Below are positions 7,031 to 9,971 of a DNA stretch of 9,971 bases, in pieces; within the stretch, counting starts at the first letter, position 1, and every line of letters begins with the position of its first letter. The DNA lies in the NCBI GenBank assembly GCA_009786045.1, contig WQTY01000047.1, positions 1 to 9,971 on the forward strand. Reading direction: 5' to 3'. This DNA is from Pseudomonadota bacterium. GTDB lineage: Bacteria > Myxococcota_A > Bradymonadia > UBA4248. The notes beneath the pieces were generated by a model. It made no database searches and was not told the DNA's origin. It worked only from the letters and a program-made list of their open reading frames with translations. Both the position numbers and the translations under genes were made by a program.

Positions 7031-8836
7031 CTAAAGCTTTCGGCCACGTTCATCGCGATCGGAGAGATCAATCTTGTACTTCTTCTGCCGCTTCTTAAAA
7101 TAACGCGTATAGTGCCACCGCGCATCGTCAACCGACCATTCGAGAGAGTTCTGGGAAAGGTTGCCAAGCCGTTTCAAAACAAGCTGTGCGTTGACAGAAA
7201 CGTGCTTTGGTCCGTCGATGGCGTCCAGGAGCCTTGGAATCGCGGCATGATTGAGTCCGGTCATCGGAAACCCCGCTGCCTGCATGCCCCTGACCACCCA
7301 CTGATCACGCGTCTCTTTCCCATGGGCAGCCAGCCACTGCCGGTAACGCGCCGCACAGGCTGCACCCTCTGCAGACTCTGCCGGCACGCACAGATCATGA
7401 TTGGTCACCACAGCCACCGCCGACTGGAGTGCTTCCCTGAAGGGCACCATGGATTCCGCTGCCAGCAGGTCAACCAGCGTCCCAAGGTATTCGGCACGCG
7501 GCGCATGCAGAATATGCCCCAGCATGATCGCCATGACCCTCGCATCCCCCACATCGCCGCCCTGCGCAATGGCCTCCAGCCAACGCCTGAACGCCCCCAC
7601 CGTCTGCCCGTCGTCCACCCTCGAAAGCGCCCCAACAATGGCAAGCCGCGTCATGTCGTCTGTCTCGGCTTCCAGCTGCCTGGCCAGCGCGCCCGACAGT
7701 TTGCCAACCTTCGGCGCCACATTCGCAGCCGCACGCCTTAATTGCGGATCGTCGTCGGTCAACGCACGCGATACGTGGCGCGAGTCAATGGCTGCGGCAT
7801 CAATACCAGCCAAACGCTGCAATGCCACGGCCTTCTCCAGGGCACTCGCACGGCTCGAACCCAACGTCACACGATGCTTCGCCACGCACTGCTCCTGCTT
7901 GGGCACAAAATCCTCATGCCAGGGATGAACCACAGAGCGATCGATACAACCCGCACAAATCTCGTGATCCGCACAATAGATGCGAACATGAAAGTGATCA
8001 TCGTGGCTGGCATGAACCTGAACGGACTGCTCAAACCGGTCAAGGATATCCTGGGACTCACCCTTCGCCACAAGCTCATCCCACAATGCCGTGCGCAAAT
8101 GCCTGGCCAGAAAAATGAACTGAACACGCACCCTGGGATGCGTCAGCAGCGCTTTAACCAGCGCCGCATTCTTCTCCACGTCGAAGACATAGGCGCCGTT
8201 ATCCGACAGCAGACGGCGATTGACCTTTTGAAGATTCGAAGGCAACACGGGCTGCTTCGTCCTGACATCATACAGGTAAAACCCGATATCCGCATCCCGT
8301 CCGGCATTATGGCTGATCGAGTACGGGATATCGCCTCCCTCGCGGGCACCAAGGTTGCCAAGCTGCATGATGGTACCCGGATACCGCTTCGACATGAAGC
8401 GCGCCGTGTCTGCCAGCAAGTCTATCAGCTCCTTCGTGCCATACGCCAATCCCCGCTCATACTGAACCGAAAGCTGACGCAAATCCAAACTTGGCGTCGG
8501 CAGAGCAAGGCCATGAATCATGTACCCATCACGCGTATCGCCGATCGAAAAGCTCAGTGACTCCTCGCCCGGTAACCTGTAAAACTCGCGCGACCACACA
8601 GGCGGATCATTCCGCATGACTTGCTGTGCTTCCCAAATGCGGCGCATCGCCTCTTCGCGCTCGGCGGCATCGCCATCCCGCTTGCTCTGCTCAACCACCC
8701 CTTCCGCGCTGCGCTCGCTCATCCTCTGGCTATCGACAAGCACCTCCGTCTGGCCCGACTTGCAGCCCCACAAAAACAACATGACCGCCGTTAAACAAAA
8801 CTGACGAATGATCGTTGTATGGATCGATTTATGCAT
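7031..8836 (-). CDS. MepA-family (M74) murein endopeptidase lipoprotein with HEAT-like C-terminal half
   Basis: The 601-residue product begins with a lipoprotein-type signal: hydrophobic segment 13-22 and a lipobox-like LWGC with Cys25 (Trp at -2 is unusual). A charged linker (about 36-75) precedes the catalytic domain (about 80-300). That domain has SHNAGRDADIG at 175-185, giving probable zinc ligands His176 and Asp183, and HDDHFHVR at 278-285, with His281 and His283. These are hallmarks of penicillin-insensitive murein endopeptidases, which cut peptidoglycan cross-links in the periplasm. Residues about 330-480 are alpha-helical and resemble HEAT repeats, followed by a helical tail. E. coli MepA is about 270 residues, so this is twice the usual size. 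Lys26 after the lipid Cys suggests outer-membrane sorting. A purine-rich AGAGAG lies just before the ATG. It is divergent from the barrel gene across 114 bp. Confidence 0.88.
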   Translation of the reverse strand: MHKSIHTTIIRQFCLTAVMLFLWGCKSGQTEVLVDSQRMSERSAEGVVEQSKRDGDAAEREEAMRRIWEAQQVMRNDPPVWSREFYRLPGEESLSFSIGDTRDGYMIHGLALPTPSLDLRQLSVQYERGLAYGTKELIDLLADTARFMSKRYPGTIMQLGNLGAREGGDIPYSISHNAGRDADIGFYLYDVRTKQPVLPSNLQKVNRRLLSDNGAYVFDVEKNAALVKALLTHPRVRVQFIFLARHLRTALWDELVAKGESQDILDRFEQSVQVHASHDDHFHVRIYCADHEICAGCIDRSVVHPWHEDFVPKQEQCVAKHRVTLGSSRASALEKAVALQRLAGIDAAAIDSRHVSRALTDDDPQLRRAAANVAPKVGKLSGALARQLEAETDDMTRLAIVGALSRVDDGQTVGAFRRWLEAIAQGGDVGDARVMAIMLGHILHAPRAEYLGTLVDLLAAESMVPFREALQSAVAVVTNHDLCVPAESAEGAACAARYRQWLAAHGKETRDQWVVRGMQAAGFPMTGLNHAAIPRLLDAIDGPKHVSVNAQLVLKRLGNLSQNSLEWSVDDARWHYTRYFKKRQKKYKIDLSDRDERGRKL

Positions 8837-8937
8837 TAGACTCTCTGCTCATGAACAATGGGCCGGGCACGCAGCATCAACCGGTTACCACGCAAACGCA
8901 TTCAATGCATAGATGCAAACATTTCTTTCTTTCACTT

Positions 8938-8944
8938 AAAGAGG
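8938..8944 (+). promoter_or_regulatory. Ribosome binding site that fixes the barrel-gene start
   Basis: AAAGAGG lies 6 nt before the ATG at 8951. The alternative upstream in-frame ATG at 8858 has no such site and would place an unlikely hydrophilic extension before the signal peptide. The start at 8951 is therefore preferred. Upstream lie the palindromes AACCGGTT (8879-8886) and GCATT-C-AATGC (8898-8908), which could be operators in the divergent intergenic region. Confidence 0.75.
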
Positions 8945-8950
8945 ACGCTC

Positions 8951-9691
8951 ATGAAAAAATGGCTGCTGTCGCTTCTCGCATTCCTCACCGCCTTTACCAT
9001 CATCAACTTCTCCGCACCCAAAGAAGCCCACGCCCAGCTGTCGCTTGAGCTGATCGGAAAGCTTGGCGGGAAATCAACTTACATCGAAAAGGAATCCTTC
9101 GGTGACTCCATCTTTGATGTGGGAGGCGGGCTGCAATTCACAACCCTGTTCCGATTCGAGCAGGGTACCGCCGTGGGTCTCAACTTCAACTGGACCATGA
9201 TCGAGCAGCGCCTCAAACGCTCTGAGCTCTCCGAAGAACTCGGTGTCACAGAGCGATGGATGACGGTGCAGCACCCATCCTTCGGCTTCGCCCTGCGGCA
9301 TGCCTTCGTCGACTTTGCCGAATTCGGACTATGGCTCAATTACGGCTTTGGAACTGTCAACATTGACTGGAAAGGCATGAACATAGACAGCGCCAGGCGA
9401 TACGGTCTCGACAATGCCAACCTCAAATGGAAGCTTCAAAGCTTCGAACTCGGGCTCCTGCTCCAGTTTCGATGGAATATCCCCAGCACGCACCTCCATG
9501 CCATCTTTGGCCTGCAGGGCTTCATGGACATCAGCAGGATGTACCCCAGCGACAACAGCCTCGCCAAGGCAAAAGACCGAAACGACCGAAACCTTGACGA
9601 AAACAGCATCAACACCTTCGGCTTCATGTTTGTCTTTGGCCTCAGCTATGACTTCTACTTCGAAAGCTTCGGCAAACGCGCACCCAATTAG
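8951..9691 (+). CDS. Secreted protein, probable outer-membrane beta-barrel
   Basis: The 246-residue product has a clear Sec signal peptide: Lys2-Lys3, hydrophobic core at 4-19, and a likely cleavage site after AHA (26-28), giving a mature start at Gln29. The rest alternates hydrophobic and polar residues in short segments rich in Gly, Phe, Trp and Tyr (for example GGGLQFTTLFRF, FGLWLNYGFG, FGFMFVFGLSYDFYF), as expected of membrane beta strands. The last strand-like segment is followed by a short polar tail rather than ending in Phe. Size suits an 8- to 10-stranded barrel. No specific family is recognised; a porin-like or structural role is inference. It is transcribed divergently from the endopeptidase gene and ends in a strong terminator. 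Confidence 0.8.
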   Translation: MKKWLLSLLAFLTAFTIINFSAPKEAHAQLSLELIGKLGGKSTYIEKESFGDSIFDVGGGLQFTTLFRFEQGTAVGLNFNWTMIEQRLKRSELSEELGVTERWMTVQHPSFGFALRHAFVDFAEFGLWLNYGFGTVNIDWKGMNIDSARRYGLDNANLKWKLQSFELGLLLQFRWNIPSTHLHAIFGLQGFMDISRMYPSDNSLAKAKDRNDRNLDENSINTFGFMFVFGLSYDFYFESFGKRAPN

Positions 9692-9733
9692 TTTTCCATC
9701 CAATCTTCCCAATCTTCCATGCGGATCGCCCGC

Positions 9734-9751
9734 TATTGCCCGCGGGCAATA
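9734..9751. repeat. 18-bp perfect palindrome
   Basis: TATTGCCCGCGGGCAATA is perfectly self-complementary. It lies 42 nt after the barrel-gene stop and 8 nt before the terminator stem. It may be a dimer binding site or an extra stem of the 3' structure; with no loop it is better suited to double-stranded DNA binding than to a hairpin. Confidence 0.65.
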
Positions 9752-9759
9752 CGCGGCCG

Positions 9760-9808
9760 GGCGCGGCTATCTGCTAAAACGCAGATACGCCGCGCCTTTT
9801 ATTTTTTT
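9760..9808 (+). terminator. Strong intrinsic terminator of the barrel gene
   Basis: A long stem pairs GGCGCGGC (9760-9767) and TATCTGC (9768-9774) with GCAGATA (9781-9787) and GCCGCGCC (9789-9796), with one bulged C at 9788 and the loop TAAAAC. It is followed by TTTTATTTTTTT (9797-9808). This is a textbook Rho-independent terminator on the plus strand, about 70 nt after the stop codon. Confidence 0.92.
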
Positions 9809-9829
9809 GTGGGGTCTGCAACCTGTAAA

Positions 9830-9847
9830 GGCGTAGCGTGCTATGCC
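9830..9847. other. Small hairpin in the post-terminator spacer
   Basis: GGCGTAG (9830-9836) pairs with CTATGCC (9841-9847), with one G-T pair and a CGTG loop. It lies in the spacer between the terminator and repeat copy B. A 7-bp inverted repeat AACCTGT/ACAGGTT (9820-9826 and 9888-9894) encloses it. No gene is visible in 9809-9905. Confidence 0.4.
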
Positions 9848-9905
9848 CTATAAATCAGGGGCGGCCGTTCCGGTTGCCCGGTCGATAACAGGTTCCACCC
9901 AAGCC

Positions 9906-9958
9906 GGGCGTTGCGGGGCCGGCGATTGAGGCCCCGCACAGGGGGTAGACGCGTATCG
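9906..9958. repeat. Dispersed 53-bp intergenic repeat, copy B
   Basis: It matches copy A (31-83) at 52 of 53 bases, in the same orientation, with the stem at 9912-9920 and 9930-9938 intact. Flanks diverge abruptly: copy A continues into the large stem-loop element, copy B into GCCTGTAGGGGCG. AGGGGCG at 9965-9971 repeats 9857-9863, so a tandem unit of about 108 bp may start again at the window edge, but the sequence ends there. Confidence 0.85.
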
Positions 9959-9971
9959 GCCTGTAGGGGCG

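Noticed and set aside
8858..8950. Upstream ATG that would extend the barrel protein by 31 residues
   Set aside because: The extension is basic and hydrophilic and would bury the signal peptide. The ATG at 8951 has AAAGAGG at ideal spacing.
31..9958. The two 53-bp repeats as boundaries of a composite transposon or integrated element
   Set aside because: No transposase, integrase or target duplication is visible and the enclosed genes look like ordinary chromosomal genes. A dispersed intergenic repeat is simpler.

Overview
The window looks like part of a Gram-negative bacterial chromosome, probably a deltaproteobacterial lineage (Myxococcota or Bradymonadales-like). The evidence is a giant Ser/Thr kinase-ATPase-TPR protein of the kind abundant in those groups, a lipoprotein murein hydrolase, an outer-membrane barrel-like protein, and fairly GC-rich DNA with hairpin-rich intergenic repeats. 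The lineage is inferred from gene types, not from a marker gene.

There are four confident genes. Three lie on the minus strand; in transcription order they are a MepA-type (M74) murein endopeptidase lipoprotein with a HEAT-like C-terminal half (8836-7031), an RND/MMPL-family inner-membrane transporter (6674-4275), and a cytoplasmic Hanks-type kinase fused to an AAA/STAND-like ATPase and a long TPR array (4124-315). Divergent from the endopeptidase is a secreted protein of 246 residues, probably an outer-membrane beta-barrel (8951-9691, plus strand), closed by a strong intrinsic terminator (9760-9808).

The minus-strand genes do not overlap. Gaps of 356 bp (6675-7030) and 150 bp (4125-4274) each hold a candidate sigma70-type promoter, so the genes may be separate transcription units. 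The transporter leader also holds a terminator-like hairpin just before its start codon, downstream of the candidate promoter, which allows premature termination. Three of the four products act in the envelope and the fourth is a sensor or scaffold kinase, so an envelope-maintenance theme is plausible but not demonstrated.

The outer intergenic regions (1-314 and 9692-9971) are dense in repeats. A 53-bp unit with a 9-bp-stem hairpin occurs at both ends with one mismatch, which falls in the loop. Next to the left copy, positions 79-233 can fold into a nested series of stems closed by a 13-bp inverted repeat. A second hairpin family, with a shared flanking frame, lies just downstream of both the kinase and the endopeptidase genes. 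These repeats, not the genes, are the least explained part of the window.
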